Assembly: GCF_024347375.1 (NCBI RefSeq)
Contig: NZ_AP025470.1
Location: 2,542,001 to 2,606,000, forward strand
DNA: 64,000 bases
Source of the DNA: Vibrio coralliirubri
Lineage (GTDB): Bacteria; Pseudomonadota; Gammaproteobacteria; Enterobacterales; Vibrionaceae
Direction of reading: 5' to 3'
The stretch's first letter is position 1. The number at the start of each line of letters is the position of its first letter. Positions 18,310 to 28,310 of the stretch are shown here, piece after piece. The notes under the pieces were generated by a model. That model was not told the origin of the DNA. It made no database searches and was given only the letters and a program-made list of their open reading frames with translations. Both the position numbers and the translations under genes were made by a program.

Positions 18310-19746
18310 CTACTCTTCAATGATAACTTCACTTAGCCGATACCAGCCATCCGGCTGCTTCCCCGTATTGGCCAAATTCAAAGGCTCACTATCGCGACTT
18401 TCACTCACAGCTATTTCGATATAATAACGACCGACATTCAGCCCTATCGGCAATGAAAAGTTCGCAATAGATTTATAATCCCCAGGGAGCCAAGCTTCGC
18501 TACTTGTACTATCTTTTGCAAACGAAACCACCTGACCGTTGCTGTTTACTAATCGATAATACGCATAATAAGGTTGGTATGTTGGTGCCACTCCATCGTT
18601 AAAAATATGAGCTTCCAGAGAGAGGTTTTTCCCCATCGACAGGTAAGCTGAATGACGAATCGTATCGACTCGAAAGCGATATCCAATTTTTAGCAACGCA
18701 TTATCTAACAAATCGCGGTACTGTTCGGGGATTGGCTTCGATTTCAAGTTTAGGCTACTCGCATGCTGATTAATCGCCCAGTCTAATGAGGCAGCCACTT
18801 GAGCTCTTGTGTAATGTTGTGTGGCTAGCCAACCATGCATGTCACCACAGACTTCAAAACTAACCGGCTGGTGCTGCCAAGCCGTATCAAATATTGGTGT
18901 TTGCGAGTTTGCTTGTTGAATTCGATACGGGTAGTCATCGTTCATGTGACTCCAAGTAGGGGAAAAGTTATGCCAGTCACCCCAGCAATCGGCACGCCAG
19001 CCAGAACCTTTTTCTATTGCGTATGCGAAAGAATCCCCCCCGTTGATAAGCATTAATTTTGCAGTATTTGGGAATGCTGAAAAGTGCAGATCAACGAACT
19101 TATTTAACTGATGTTCTGAATACCTACTAAATAGTGGTTCAAGCTCTGGAAAGTTGCTGTTGTGCCACTCTCCCCAAGAACCCACCATACCTATGTCAAT
19201 CTGAGCAAGCCGCGAGTCATTATCGTAACGTTGCCCATAAGCACTAAGTAATTTTTCTACATAGTATAAATAAGTTGGGTCATCGAGATCGGCTACGAAA
19301 GTTTTTCCATTTTCAACCCACTGCCCTTCGATACCTTTATCGATGAGCCATTGTGGAATTTTTGTTCCTGAGAATGGTTCATCAAGTGTCATAAAACGCA
19401 AAGCTACTCGCTTTGATTGCTTGGCATTCTGTTCAAGCAAGTCATCAATGAGAGAAAAGTTGTATTCACCTTCGCTTGGCTCAAGCTCACTCCAATAATA
19501 CCGGTAGTATCCCATTCCCGAGACAGGATATTGCTCAAGAGTTAATACGGTACCCCACCCGTCGTGAAACGTTTCAACCCCCATACCTGGATTAGAGATA
19601 GGTGTATTGAGTGCCGTGATTGACGTCACTTTATCCCCTACTTCGTCAGCATAGGCGTATGAGGTAACAAAGAATACTAACGATAATAGGTATAGCCATG
19701 AGCACTGCCAGTTAATGACTTTTTTCACTTGTTTATTTCCTATCAT
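18310..19746 (-). CDS. DUF4832-domain secreted protein, likely polysaccharide-active
   Basis: Secreted protein of 478 residues with a hydrophobic signal segment (LYLLSLVFFVTSYAYA). The body has a (beta/alpha)8-type appearance: NPGMGVETFHDGW, GYYRYYWSELEPSEGEYNF, IGMVGSWGEWHNSNFPE and WRADCWGDWHNF. The last 120 residues (DUF4832) look like a beta sandwich. The GEW and SELEPSEG segments carry acids where glycoside hydrolases of this fold keep theirs. Its place as the last gene of an exopolysaccharide operon suggests processing of the polymer in the periplasm or outside (inference). Catalysis is not proven. Confidence 0.65.
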   Translation of the reverse strand: MIGNKQVKKVINWQCSWLYLLSLVFFVTSYAYADEVGDKVTSITALNTPISNPGMGVETFHDGWGTVLTLEQYPVSGMGYYRYYWSELEPSEGEYNFSLIDDLLEQNAKQSKRVALRFMTLDEPFSGTKIPQWLIDKGIEGQWVENGKTFVADLDDPTYLYYVEKLLSAYGQRYDNDSRLAQIDIGMVGSWGEWHNSNFPELEPLFSRYSEHQLNKFVDLHFSAFPNTAKLMLINGGDSFAYAIEKGSGWRADCWGDWHNFSPTWSHMNDDYPYRIQQANSQTPIFDTAWQHQPVSFEVCGDMHGWLATQHYTRAQVAASLDWAINQHASSLNLKSKPIPEQYRDLLDNALLKIGYRFRVDTIRHSAYLSMGKNLSLEAHIFNDGVAPTYQPYYAYYRLVNSNGQVVSFAKDSTSSEAWLPGDYKSIANFSLPIGLNVGRYYIEIAVSESRDSEPLNLANTGKQPDGWYRLSEVIIEE

Positions 19747-19766
19747 TTATCACTCGAGTTCAACCC

Positions 19767-20195
19767 TTATAGTGATTGAAACCAGTCCCATATACCTAGT
19801 GAAAAGCTCTCGAACAGATCGATACCCAGTGCAGACTTTAACAAATACAATGCCAGTAGAGCGAGCATCCCCCCCGCAAGGACAAAGGTAGTTAGTAATA
19901 CCGTTGTAGCATAGACTAACCATTTAGACTCACCTTGACGCTCTGCTGTACGGCGATCACGCCCACTCAACAGCACGACATAGTAGCGCTTGCCAAACCA
20001 AGGAAAGCTTTTACGGATATCAACGGAATGTTTTGCGACTAAGCCAACTTGATTAACTGCTTTTTCAATAGCTTGCCTTTGTTCTTCACTCAAGCTTTGT
20101 TGCGTTTCTTGCTGTAAAACTCGGTAAAATTGAGTCACTGCCCGGCTCTTATTAGGCTCATCCGTATCATTGTTTTTATTAAGACGATTAGTCAC
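19767..20195 (-). CDS. Small membrane protein of the exopolysaccharide operon
   Basis: Protein of 142 residues, polar for the first 85 residues (VTQFYRVLQQETQQSLSEEQ...) and then two hydrophobic segments (VYATTVLLTTFVLAGGMLAL and a following helix). I chose the GTG at 20193-20195: it overlaps the stop of the upstream glycosyltransferase gene and has GGGAAG 5 nt before it. The longer in-frame version is mostly the upstream gene read in another frame. No known domain. Small membrane proteins are frequent in such operons. Confidence 0.6.
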   Translation of the reverse strand: MTNRLNKNNDTDEPNKSRAVTQFYRVLQQETQQSLSEEQRQAIEKAVNQVGLVAKHSVDIRKSFPWFGKRYYVVLLSGRDRRTAERQGESKWLVYATTVLLTTFVLAGGMLALLALYLLKSALGIDLFESFSLGIWDWFQSL

Positions 20196-21294
20196 GCTTG
20201 CTTCCCAACATGTTATTGTAAACATCCACCGTTTGATCAGCGATTTTATGCCAGTCATATCGTTCTAAAAAGTGTTGATAGTCTTGTAGAGGCATCACAC
20301 TCCTTTTCTGTATTGTCTGTGATAATTCATCTATATTTTTGACTGGGTAATAGCAATCAGATTCAAGTCCAACCTCACTGTTTGGCGCAATATCGCTAAC
20401 CACCACGGGTAAGGAATATGACATCGCTTCTAGCAGTGCAATAGGCAGCCCTTCATGATAAGAAGGCATTACGAATAACTTAGCTTGAGAAAATACAACT
20501 TGTAGCTCCTCCCCTTTGAGAAAACCGGTCAGTATCACGCCTGGGGTGTCTTTCGCTGCTTGTTTTAATGAGCGACTGTATTCACTTTCATGATCGGAAT
20601 CTCCGATCAGTACGAGCGGCATATCAAGCTTGGATTTTGCGTAGGCTTGAAGAAGATCATGGAAGCCTTTTTCTTCAACAAAACGTCCTACCGCGACAAT
20701 ATATCCTCGCGCACTTAACTGGTAGCGATCTAATATAGATGATACGACATCAACAGGCAGAGACTTAGCCGGGTTAACTCCATTATAAATAAGATGTGCA
20801 TCATCTCTTTGATAAGATTGCTTAATAAGGTCATTAATCACCTCTGATATGACAATGACTTCATTGGCATATTTAACGGCAAAACACTCACCGAGCTTCA
20901 AAACAATCTTTGCTAGCTTCCCCCATTTCTCACGCTGATAATCTGGACCATGATGGGTGAATACCACTTTCTTTCCAATCAAACGTAACAGTGGCACGAC
21001 TAACCCAGGGCCGATCGCATGAACATGCACCACATTCGAGCCATCCGTTAAGGTAGAAGATGCCGCAATAGTCGAGTGAACGATAGCTTCTAACGATGTC
21101 TTTTTCGGAGCCCACAGTGCTTTGGCCTCGACCCCTTTATAACTCCTCGTTTTATAAGCGACATAAGGAGAACGAGCGATAACCTCTACCTCAAATCCTT
21201 GCTTAACAATAAGAGGGTAAAGGTGCTGACAGTGAGTTTCGACTCCTCCTAATACATCAGGAATACCACGCGTCCCTAGTACGGTTACTTTCAT
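20188..21294 (-). CDS. Family 4 glycosyltransferase (exopolysaccharide)
   Basis: GT-B glycosyltransferase of 368 residues. It begins VTVLGTRGIPDVLGGVETHC, the GT4 N-terminal glycine-rich loop with GGVE. HHGPDYQREKWG follows, and the donor-site motifs are VGRFVEEKGFHDLLQAY and EGLPIALLEAMSYSLPVV. It adds a sugar to the lipid-linked repeat unit at the cytoplasmic face. The ATG overlaps the stop of the preceding glycosyltransferase by 4 nt, showing translational coupling. Confidence 0.9.
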   Translation of the reverse strand: MKVTVLGTRGIPDVLGGVETHCQHLYPLIVKQGFEVEVIARSPYVAYKTRSYKGVEAKALWAPKKTSLEAIVHSTIAASSTLTDGSNVVHVHAIGPGLVVPLLRLIGKKVVFTHHGPDYQREKWGKLAKIVLKLGECFAVKYANEVIVISEVINDLIKQSYQRDDAHLIYNGVNPAKSLPVDVVSSILDRYQLSARGYIVAVGRFVEEKGFHDLLQAYAKSKLDMPLVLIGDSDHESEYSRSLKQAAKDTPGVILTGFLKGEELQVVFSQAKLFVMPSYHEGLPIALLEAMSYSLPVVVSDIAPNSEVGLESDCYYPVKNIDELSQTIQKRSVMPLQDYQHFLERYDWHKIADQTVDVYNNMLGSKRD

Positions 21295-22502
21295 GATTGC
21301 TCACCCAATAAATTTTGATACAAATCGACCAACTGCTGATGATGTGCTCTCAATGAATAGCGCGACTCTAAGCGTTGTCTTGCTTGTTCACCATAGTACT
21401 TTGTAAGCTTTGGCCGTATCGCAAACTCATCCATCACATTGGCAAGATCATGGGCATTACCCGCTTCAAATAAACGCCCCTCTTTTCCATCTCGAACTTG
21501 CTCAGGGATACCTCCAATATTTGCGCCGATAATAGGCTTCCCGTACGACATAGCTTCAAGCACTGACATAGAACAGTTTTCATAGCATTCCGAAGGGACA
21601 ATAACTGCACTAGCTTGTTTTATGAGTAAATGTAAATCCGGCCCCGTTTTAAAACCTAGCCACTCGACCTTACTCTGTTTCCCTGATAGGGAGTCTGCAA
21701 GTGGTCCTGTACCGGCTATTTTTAATGGTATCGATTGATTAGACAACTCGTAAGCCGCTACCATTGTCGCCACGCCTTTTTCCTGACTCAACCGCCCTAA
21801 ATATAAAAAATATCGATGATCTGCCACATCTTGCTGATCAACGTTCTCGTCAATGCCATTCACTATGACCTCAATTCTATTATTAGGAAGCTTACGACGA
21901 ATGATATTGGCTAAAAACTGACTAGGTGAAACTATTACATCCACTGATTGATAGTTCTGAGCAAGCGATTGATACAACGCCTCCACAACAAGCAAGCCAC
22001 TTTTAAACCATGATCCTTGTTGGCAACGATATCTTAAAGCGTTAAAAACACTTCCTTGTAAACACGCTTCACAGGTGTGTCCATCACGATACATGGTATA
22101 ACTAGGACAGGCTATTTTAGTATCATGAGCGGTGAGCACCGTTTTACATCCGGCTTGCTTAGCAACCTTGATAATTGAGGGAGTTAGCTGGTGATAAATG
22201 TTGTGAAAGTGAACGATATCGGGTTGCTCAGTAGTAATCAACTCAGATAGCTTTTCACACGCTTCTGCGTTATGTACAAACCGCATTGCCGTTTTCAACG
22301 CGCTGAGTAAAGTAGCATTGGCGTGATAATCCACATTATCGACGAAACTAGCACTGTAATCAGATACCAAGTTGTCATTGTGAGCCATTGAAAAGTCGAT
22401 AACCGAAAACCCTCGATCCATCAACATTTCTCTTTCTTGAAAAAAGACCGTTTCAGCGCCCCCCTTTAAGAAAAAAAACTTATTCACCACCAATACTTTC
22501 AT
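21291..22502 (-). CDS. Family 4 glycosyltransferase (exopolysaccharide)
   Basis: GT-B glycosyltransferase of 403 residues. It begins VLVVNKFFFLKGGAETVFF, with the GGAE loop. It then has HFHNIYHQL and HDTKIACPSYTMYRDGHTC with a cluster of cysteines (CEACLQ), and the donor-site motif LYLGRLSQEKGVATMVAAY with ECYENCSMSVLEAMSYGKP. It overlaps both neighbours by 4 nt, so it is part of a tightly coupled run of glycosyltransferases. Confidence 0.9.
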   Translation of the reverse strand: MKVLVVNKFFFLKGGAETVFFQEREMLMDRGFSVIDFSMAHNDNLVSDYSASFVDNVDYHANATLLSALKTAMRFVHNAEACEKLSELITTEQPDIVHFHNIYHQLTPSIIKVAKQAGCKTVLTAHDTKIACPSYTMYRDGHTCEACLQGSVFNALRYRCQQGSWFKSGLLVVEALYQSLAQNYQSVDVIVSPSQFLANIIRRKLPNNRIEVIVNGIDENVDQQDVADHRYFLYLGRLSQEKGVATMVAAYELSNQSIPLKIAGTGPLADSLSGKQSKVEWLGFKTGPDLHLLIKQASAVIVPSECYENCSMSVLEAMSYGKPIIGANIGGIPEQVRDGKEGRLFEAGNAHDLANVMDEFAIRPKLTKYYGEQARQRLESRYSLRAHHQQLVDLYQNLLGEQS

Positions 22503-23497
22503 GACACATCTCGCTCTAACACTTTATGTGACGGTGGTTGATTTGGGTCTTTAATGGGCAACAACAAACCATTTACCAATCCGGTTGAAAATACGGTCAA
22601 ATTAATAATGCTCTGCGCACCGTCCTTTATTGAGCGGTTTTTAAACGCTTTAGCAGCAAAGAAAAGCATCAATGGCAACAGGCTAATGGTCAACAACGAA
22701 ACATTACCCACCAGCAAGGCCAAAATTAACCAAGCAAGATAGCAAGCAAAGATCAACTCATTACGCACCACACTCACAGCTTTTCGAAAGTACACTTTAC
22801 CAAACGCGCTCTTTAGCAATTCGCCTGACGCAAACAAATAACCACGATTCCATCGGTAGCGCAGTAACGTTAACGTCGGCATATCATAAGAAGTATGATG
22901 GAAAAACGGGGTATCCAAACGATGCAATTTGTAACCAGCATGTTCGAGTCTCATACCAAGCTCGGCCTCTTCATAGGCATGCAATGTGCGATGTGTAAGA
23001 TAACCTATATCATTGATTGCACTCGCCCGATACAGCCCTCCCCCGGCTAAATGACTACAATCACCAGTAGGGTATATTTTGTGATGCCTTTGTTGGCGAG
23101 ATTTAAATTCGTAGCTATTCGCTTCATCCATTTCAACCGTCCCCGCCACCGCGGCATAAGTCGGCTCTTTTTCCAGAAATGCTATAGCCGCATCAATGAA
23201 CCCGTCTTGTAAACGCATATCACCATCCAATAACAATAGATAGTCACCAGTGCTGTATAAATAGCCAAGTTGATGGCCTACGCCGCAGCAACGATCATTA
23301 GCGTTGATTAACGTCACGACTTTAGCGCCATTCTCTAACGCAATTTTTTGCGTATCATCATCAGATAAGCTATCGGCAACAATGACATCATATTGATAAT
23401 TCTTTAGCTGACTTTGAACGCTTTTAATCGTCGCAGCAATACCACCTTGTTCATTGAGTGTTTTTATAATCACGGTGATTCTAGGTAAAGAGCTCAT
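22499..23497 (-). CDS. Family 2 glycosyltransferase with C-terminal membrane segments
   Basis: GT-A glycosyltransferase of 332 residues. ITVIIKTLNEQGGIAATIKS and VADSLSDDDT form the donor-binding part, LLLLDGDMRL carries the DxD, and HAYEEAELGMRLEHAGYKL the acceptor-side ED motif. Two hydrophobic segments near residues 250-295 anchor it in the inner membrane. It overlaps the genes on both sides by 4 nt. Its sugar specificity cannot be told from sequence. Confidence 0.88.
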   Translation of the reverse strand: MSSLPRITVIIKTLNEQGGIAATIKSVQSQLKNYQYDVIVADSLSDDDTQKIALENGAKVVTLINANDRCCGVGHQLGYLYSTGDYLLLLDGDMRLQDGFIDAAIAFLEKEPTYAAVAGTVEMDEANSYEFKSRQQRHHKIYPTGDCSHLAGGGLYRASAINDIGYLTHRTLHAYEEAELGMRLEHAGYKLHRLDTPFFHHTSYDMPTLTLLRYRWNRGYLFASGELLKSAFGKVYFRKAVSVVRNELIFACYLAWLILALLVGNVSLLTISLLPLMLFFAAKAFKNRSIKDGAQSIINLTVFSTGLVNGLLLPIKDPNQPPSHKVLERDVS

Positions 23498-24870
23498 AAC
23501 CTTGCCCCCGATTGAATAACAGTCTTGCGTATGATTAGACTTCCGCCAAGTGAAAAATAGAAAAGGAACTGCAACATAGGCACCAACATTAAAATTTGGC
23601 TGTAAGGTAAGCTTAATAAACCTGCAAAACTAAATGCAATAAACGCAGGTTGCCACGAGAGCAATTGAATGTCTTGCATCGATAACTGCTCACGTTTTAG
23701 CACTTCCTTGGGCATCGACACCTTTAGCGCCAATAAAATTGGACATAAAAATAGGACTAACCCAACGACGCCAAATTCCCACAACATCATGCTTAGTGAC
23801 GTAGAATCTAGAAGGACATTAAATATTTGATTCAAGAAACCTGGAGCTACCGAACTACCGTGGTTGGTTGCATTTAACCCATAACCAAACCACACGTTAG
23901 ACCATCCATAAAGCTGACTATTATCCAACCAGAAAAATAGCGTGGTCATCCGCCCTAATTCTCCCGTTGGTAAGATGTAATTTGAGTCATATATATACTC
24001 TAAAGAATCCCAAAACACCTTTAAAGCACTGTGGTCAGGGTCGGTATCAAAAGCGCTTGCGTAAGAGGCAGCAAGGACAACTATTGCCAATAAAACTAAC
24101 AATCCCATGGTACAAACCATAAGAAGCACTTTCTTAATATCCTTTTGCCTAACGCCGTAAACATAACTAGGACACAGCCAAACAAAAATTAAAAGTATAG
24201 GAGCAAGCAAAATGACGAACTTAACTTCACCAAGAACGCACAAAATAAACGCGGCAACAATATGCAGTATCATGTTAAGCCGACTAACTACACCATGCCT
24301 AAATTCAGACAATTTAAGGAGCATTACAAGTAAACAGAATAACCCTAATGCTGCCGTGTTTCCCCCGCCCATAGGGTCACCACCGAAAGTCCCTACCACA
24401 GAGTCCCACTTTTCAAATTCACCTTTCAAAGCGACACGTTGCGGGACAACAACTAAAATCTGATACAAGATAACTGGGAATTGTAGATAGAAAATCCAAT
24501 ATAGCATCTGCACCACGCGGTAAAGCTGCGACTCTCGGATAAACCCCAATAGTAAGCATAGAAAAATAAGCGACAATGCAAGTTCGTTCTTCCAACCTAC
24601 AATGGTCACCGTCAGCCCATTTTGTAGAACTGTCGACGCTAAGATCAACGTATAGGCCCCCACCAACAACAATGTGAGTACTGTTTCTATATTATCTAAC
24701 TTAGCCACCTCGTAATTGGTTTGTATCAATAACAACAAAACCATCGCAAAGGCAGCAACAAATGGCAGCCAAAGCACTGCGCCGACACCAGTCAGATACT
24801 GTACTAGCCCACAAGCAACTAACGTTACAAACGTGTATACCTGCAAAAACAGACCATTATTTATCTTCAA
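23494..24870 (-). CDS. Polysaccharide polymerase (Wzy / O-antigen ligase-like)
   Basis: Integral membrane protein of 458 residues with about 11 hydrophobic segments and one large periplasmic loop (about residues 265-350, containing DTDPDHSALKVFWDSLEYIYD and GLNATNHGSSVAPGFLN). This is the layout of Wzy-type polymerases, which join repeat units at the periplasmic face. The position between flippase and glycosyltransferases supports the call. Sequence identity in this family is low, so the assignment rests on topology and context. Confidence 0.75.
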   Translation of the reverse strand: MKINNGLFLQVYTFVTLVACGLVQYLTGVGAVLWLPFVAAFAMVLLLLIQTNYEVAKLDNIETVLTLLLVGAYTLILASTVLQNGLTVTIVGWKNELALSLIFLCLLLGFIRESQLYRVVQMLYWIFYLQFPVILYQILVVVPQRVALKGEFEKWDSVVGTFGGDPMGGGNTAALGLFCLLVMLLKLSEFRHGVVSRLNMILHIVAAFILCVLGEVKFVILLAPILLIFVWLCPSYVYGVRQKDIKKVLLMVCTMGLLVLLAIVVLAASYASAFDTDPDHSALKVFWDSLEYIYDSNYILPTGELGRMTTLFFWLDNSQLYGWSNVWFGYGLNATNHGSSVAPGFLNQIFNVLLDSTSLSMMLWEFGVVGLVLFLCPILLALKVSMPKEVLKREQLSMQDIQLLSWQPAFIAFSFAGLLSLPYSQILMLVPMLQFLFYFSLGGSLIIRKTVIQSGARL

Positions 24871-26078
24871 GTAACCTCCATCGTTCGACGAAGTCGCACA
24901 GCCGTTTTATTCACTTCAAAATAAATAAACAGGTATCGAATAGAAGACAGTAGGGCGAAGGCAATAACCGAGTATGCATAATCACTTATAAAAAATGGCA
25001 GCGCACCAAAAGCCAATACCACCACCATAAGTTGCTCAAGCTGAATGCGAAAGAAATACTTGGGAGATCCATAAACCAACTCAAGAACGGTCAATGGGCA
25101 CACCGCTAGCGCCATAAACAAATACGGTAGCATATAGCGAGAAGTTGGCACTGAAGCGACCCATTCAGCGCTAAACCCTAATTGCATCACTATGGGGTAG
25201 AAAATGAAAACTCCAAGCACCGCCGCAGTCCCCATAGCAAAGAGTAACCGGCGCACCTTGGAAAATTCAGCGTAATTAAACTGATTGCGTCTAAAGTCGA
25301 CAGACCAAGTGGAAAAAATAGAGTTTCTTACAGCGTTACCAATGATAACAATAGGCGCTAAGCAAAATCGGCTAACTACGGCGTAATAACCGGCTACAAC
25401 AGGGCTGAACCACACGTTAATAAGGATAACGGGTAAATTATTATTCACCATCGCCAAAATCTCAGCGCTCCCAACTTTGACAATATGATGTTTGTGCTGA
25501 CGGAAAAACAGTAACAAGGATGAAAGCGAAAATTGCTGTAGATTCATCACATTTCTTGGTAGAGAGTAACCAATACATAGCAACATACACACTAGCAACG
25601 ATGCTCCCCAAGCCCAATAGAATGCACTCAAGTCTTCACTGACAACAATTAGTAACAACACTAACATCGAAATCGATGTTCGCTGTAAAGCTAGTGACTT
25701 CATTTTTTGATCTCTCAGCAGTAGATTCTCAGAGATCAAAACCCATGCATGTGCCAACGTTAACATCAGAGTTTGAAGAATGGGACGGTCAAACAAACAT
25801 GCAATGCCCATAGAATAAATGACCGACGCACAAACACTAAATAACAAGCAAAAAGAGACATTTTGCCCTAGCTCGTTACTCTGTTGTTTTGGCAATAGCA
25901 GCTGTGATGCAAACGTACAAACTTGTGCTCCGATTAAGGCAATACTGTACGTTAACGCGTATGAGCCGACTTCCGACATCCCGTACCAATGCGAAATCAA
26001 CCATATCGAACCAGCCCCAATTAACTGAGACAATATCGATGATGTCGCAATAGTGGAAATGCTTTTAAGCAAGCTCAC
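24867..26078 (-). CDS. Oligosaccharide flippase (Wzx)
   Basis: Integral membrane protein of 403 residues with about 12 hydrophobic segments. The N-terminus (STIATSSILSQLIGAGSIWL, then HWYGMSEVGSYALTYSI) is typical of PST/MATE-type flippases. It is the repeat-unit flippase of the exopolysaccharide operon. It overlaps the polymerase gene by 4 nt, and its start codon abuts the stop codon of the Wzc-like gene. Confidence 0.85.
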   Translation of the reverse strand: MSLLKSISTIATSSILSQLIGAGSIWLISHWYGMSEVGSYALTYSIALIGAQVCTFASQLLLPKQQSNELGQNVSFCLLFSVCASVIYSMGIACLFDRPILQTLMLTLAHAWVLISENLLLRDQKMKSLALQRTSISMLVLLLIVVSEDLSAFYWAWGASLLVCMLLCIGYSLPRNVMNLQQFSLSSLLLFFRQHKHHIVKVGSAEILAMVNNNLPVILINVWFSPVVAGYYAVVSRFCLAPIVIIGNAVRNSIFSTWSVDFRRNQFNYAEFSKVRRLLFAMGTAAVLGVFIFYPIVMQLGFSAEWVASVPTSRYMLPYLFMALAVCPLTVLELVYGSPKYFFRIQLEQLMVVVLAFGALPFFISDYAYSVIAFALLSSIRYLFIYFEVNKTAVRLRRTMEVT

Positions 26079-28297
26079 TAAGAGCCCTCGATATTGAGTA
26101 AATCCATACTACCTTGAGCAATAAAACGCAGGGACTCTTCACCCACAACTCGGTCATCACTCACTTGATTGAGTACTCCAAAAGCTGGCTGGTCCAACAA
26201 CGGCGACAACTTATTTAATTGATGCTTTATTTCATTCGCCGTATGTTGATCAGATTTGACCACAACAATCAGGCTATCCAAAAAGCGCAATAGGAGCTGT
26301 GCATCCTTACTATCATTCAGAGCTGGAAGCTTTATGATGACAGATTCAAAACGCTGACAAAGTGCCAACAATGCAGATTCACACTCTGGGCGAGCAAAAA
26401 AAGTTAATGGTGATTCAGCCAGGGTACCAGGGGCGATATAAGACAATCCCTGTGATATTGGCATTATGACTTGCTCAATATCGAGTTGTAGTGCTTCTTG
26501 TAATGATGAAGATTTGTTTTCATCACCTATTTGTACCGAACTCAATTGGCTAAACACCAAATGACTAAACCCAGCAATTTGCTCCTGTACGTTAAACTTA
26601 GGGGTACTGCAGTGACTGTCCGCAATAATATCTCTTGTAAATTCGCCTTCTCCACGATAATCCAAATCAAGCAGTAAAGTTGGTTTCACTTCACTGACCG
26701 CACCAGCTAATAATAACGCCGTCGTCGTTGCCCCTTCTTGTCGGTATGACGATACGACACCGACACACTGACTACTTAGGCGAGCTAAAGATAATGCGGT
26801 ATAAGCGCCATTTCCGATCTCGTTGGCATATTGGTTGGAACGAATTTGCTTACCTAACATCCATGTCGACATCGGTTCACTTGTAAATGAAGGCATGTCA
26901 GTTAGTGGAATTAATCCAAGCTTTGCTTCCAGCTGTGCAAGAGTTGTTATTGTTTGCTTTGTGGCTGCTCGAATAATGACAACCAAAGCACTAACTAGCA
27001 TTGTCATAATACTTATCATCACGACTAACAATGGCTTGTTGGGTTTCGCTGGACGCTCACTAGCCACCGCGGGATCATAAATTCGTGCATCTTGCTCTCT
27101 ATACGTCGTATTAAGAGCATGCTCAGTAGTACGTAGATAAAGCTGCTCATACAGCGATTGCTTTTGAGTAAGATCTGCCATCAAGCCATCATAATGCTCA
27201 CGCTTATCTGCAAGTGCAAAGAAGTCTTTTTTATGCAGAGCTAAGAGCGCTTTATAATGATTTTCTTTGATAAGTTCTGCTTGATATTTTTGCTGAAGCC
27301 CTAATTTCAGCTCATCAAGCAGGCGTACAGTTTGCTTGTGAATCACCTCAATTTCAGCATTGGCCTCAAGAACTTTAAGGTGTTTAGGTCCATATCGTCG
27401 ATTAAGATCAGATAATTTCCGTTTTGCTTGTATGAGTGCAATTCTAAGATCTTGTAGCTGAGGGTGGGAGGAGAAGTCAGGCAACGAAGTGAGAGTCCCT
27501 GTATCACTTTTCATATATTGGCTCACCAATTCATAATTAGCTTGAGCAGCTAGGCGCCTCTCTTTTGCATCCGCCAATTTATTGGTAATAATCCCAAGTT
27601 CTTCTGTTTCAAAACCATCAACACCTCGGAAGGTCAGTAACCCCTCGCTTTGCAAAAATGCGCCTATTTCTTTCTTTTGCTGACTAATTTGTTGTTTGAG
27701 TACACCTAGCTGTTGCGTATTCCATTGTTTAGCTTGCTGGGTTTTTGCAATTTTTTGCTCCACCGTATAATCAATAAAAGCTTGTGCCACTGCATTTGCG
27801 ATTGTTGAAGCTTGTTGTGCGTTCATAGATTCATAAGACACATAAACTAATTGAGTTAAGCGGACTGAAGTAAATGTTAGGTGTCGCTTCAACTCTTTAA
27901 CCGCATGGTTAATGCGTAGCTCTCGAGACAGTGTCCAATCGCCATTGCCAGTTAACGTTGAACCATTAAACTCTTCATTTTGTTGTAGTTCCAACGCTTC
28001 AACAGCTTTAACCAACACGACTCTAGATTGCATTAGGTTAAATTGCGTTTCATAGTACTGTGAGCGAGCAGAGTCATAATTTTCGATCGGATCAATCGGA
28101 GAGACATTGTCCGGTTGCGCTTTAATCAATACTGTCGCAGTCGAGACATACTTAGCCGTCATCGACCAAATCACTGGCAGGCTTAACCCCGTTACTACTA
28201 CTGTAACCAGCAATAGCTTAAGCCCATGAATTTTCAGAGCAGCCAAAAACGGTGCAAAGTTAACATTACTTTCTAAAGGTTTACCACGTTCTACCAT
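26078..28297 (-). CDS. Wzc-like chain-length determinant with degenerate BY-kinase domain
   Basis: Protein of 739 residues. Residues 15-50 hold a first membrane helix and the Wzz domain (ATVLIKAQPDNVSPIDPIEN). A long coiled coil follows (about 180-390), then a second helix near residue 430. The cytoplasmic domain shows the Walker A' strand TLLLDLDYRGEG, but the Walker A region reads YRQEGATTTA, without the lysine of GxxxxGK(S/T). No tyrosine-rich tail is present. Wzc proteins control polymer length and export by tyrosine autophosphorylation; this one probably works as a structural copolymerase without kinase activity (inference). The ATG at 28295-28297 has AGGTG upstream. Confidence 0.8.
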   Translation of the reverse strand: MVERGKPLESNVNFAPFLAALKIHGLKLLLVTVVVTGLSLPVIWSMTAKYVSTATVLIKAQPDNVSPIDPIENYDSARSQYYETQFNLMQSRVVLVKAVEALELQQNEEFNGSTLTGNGDWTLSRELRINHAVKELKRHLTFTSVRLTQLVYVSYESMNAQQASTIANAVAQAFIDYTVEQKIAKTQQAKQWNTQQLGVLKQQISQQKKEIGAFLQSEGLLTFRGVDGFETEELGIITNKLADAKERRLAAQANYELVSQYMKSDTGTLTSLPDFSSHPQLQDLRIALIQAKRKLSDLNRRYGPKHLKVLEANAEIEVIHKQTVRLLDELKLGLQQKYQAELIKENHYKALLALHKKDFFALADKREHYDGLMADLTQKQSLYEQLYLRTTEHALNTTYREQDARIYDPAVASERPAKPNKPLLVVMISIMTMLVSALVVIIRAATKQTITTLAQLEAKLGLIPLTDMPSFTSEPMSTWMLGKQIRSNQYANEIGNGAYTALSLARLSSQCVGVVSSYRQEGATTTALLLAGAVSEVKPTLLLDLDYRGEGEFTRDIIADSHCSTPKFNVQEQIAGFSHLVFSQLSSVQIGDENKSSSLQEALQLDIEQVIMPISQGLSYIAPGTLAESPLTFFARPECESALLALCQRFESVIIKLPALNDSKDAQLLLRFLDSLIVVVKSDQHTANEIKHQLNKLSPLLDQPAFGVLNQVSDDRVVGEESLRFIAQGSMDLLNIEGS

Positions 28298-28310
28298 TAC
28301 TTTTATCACC

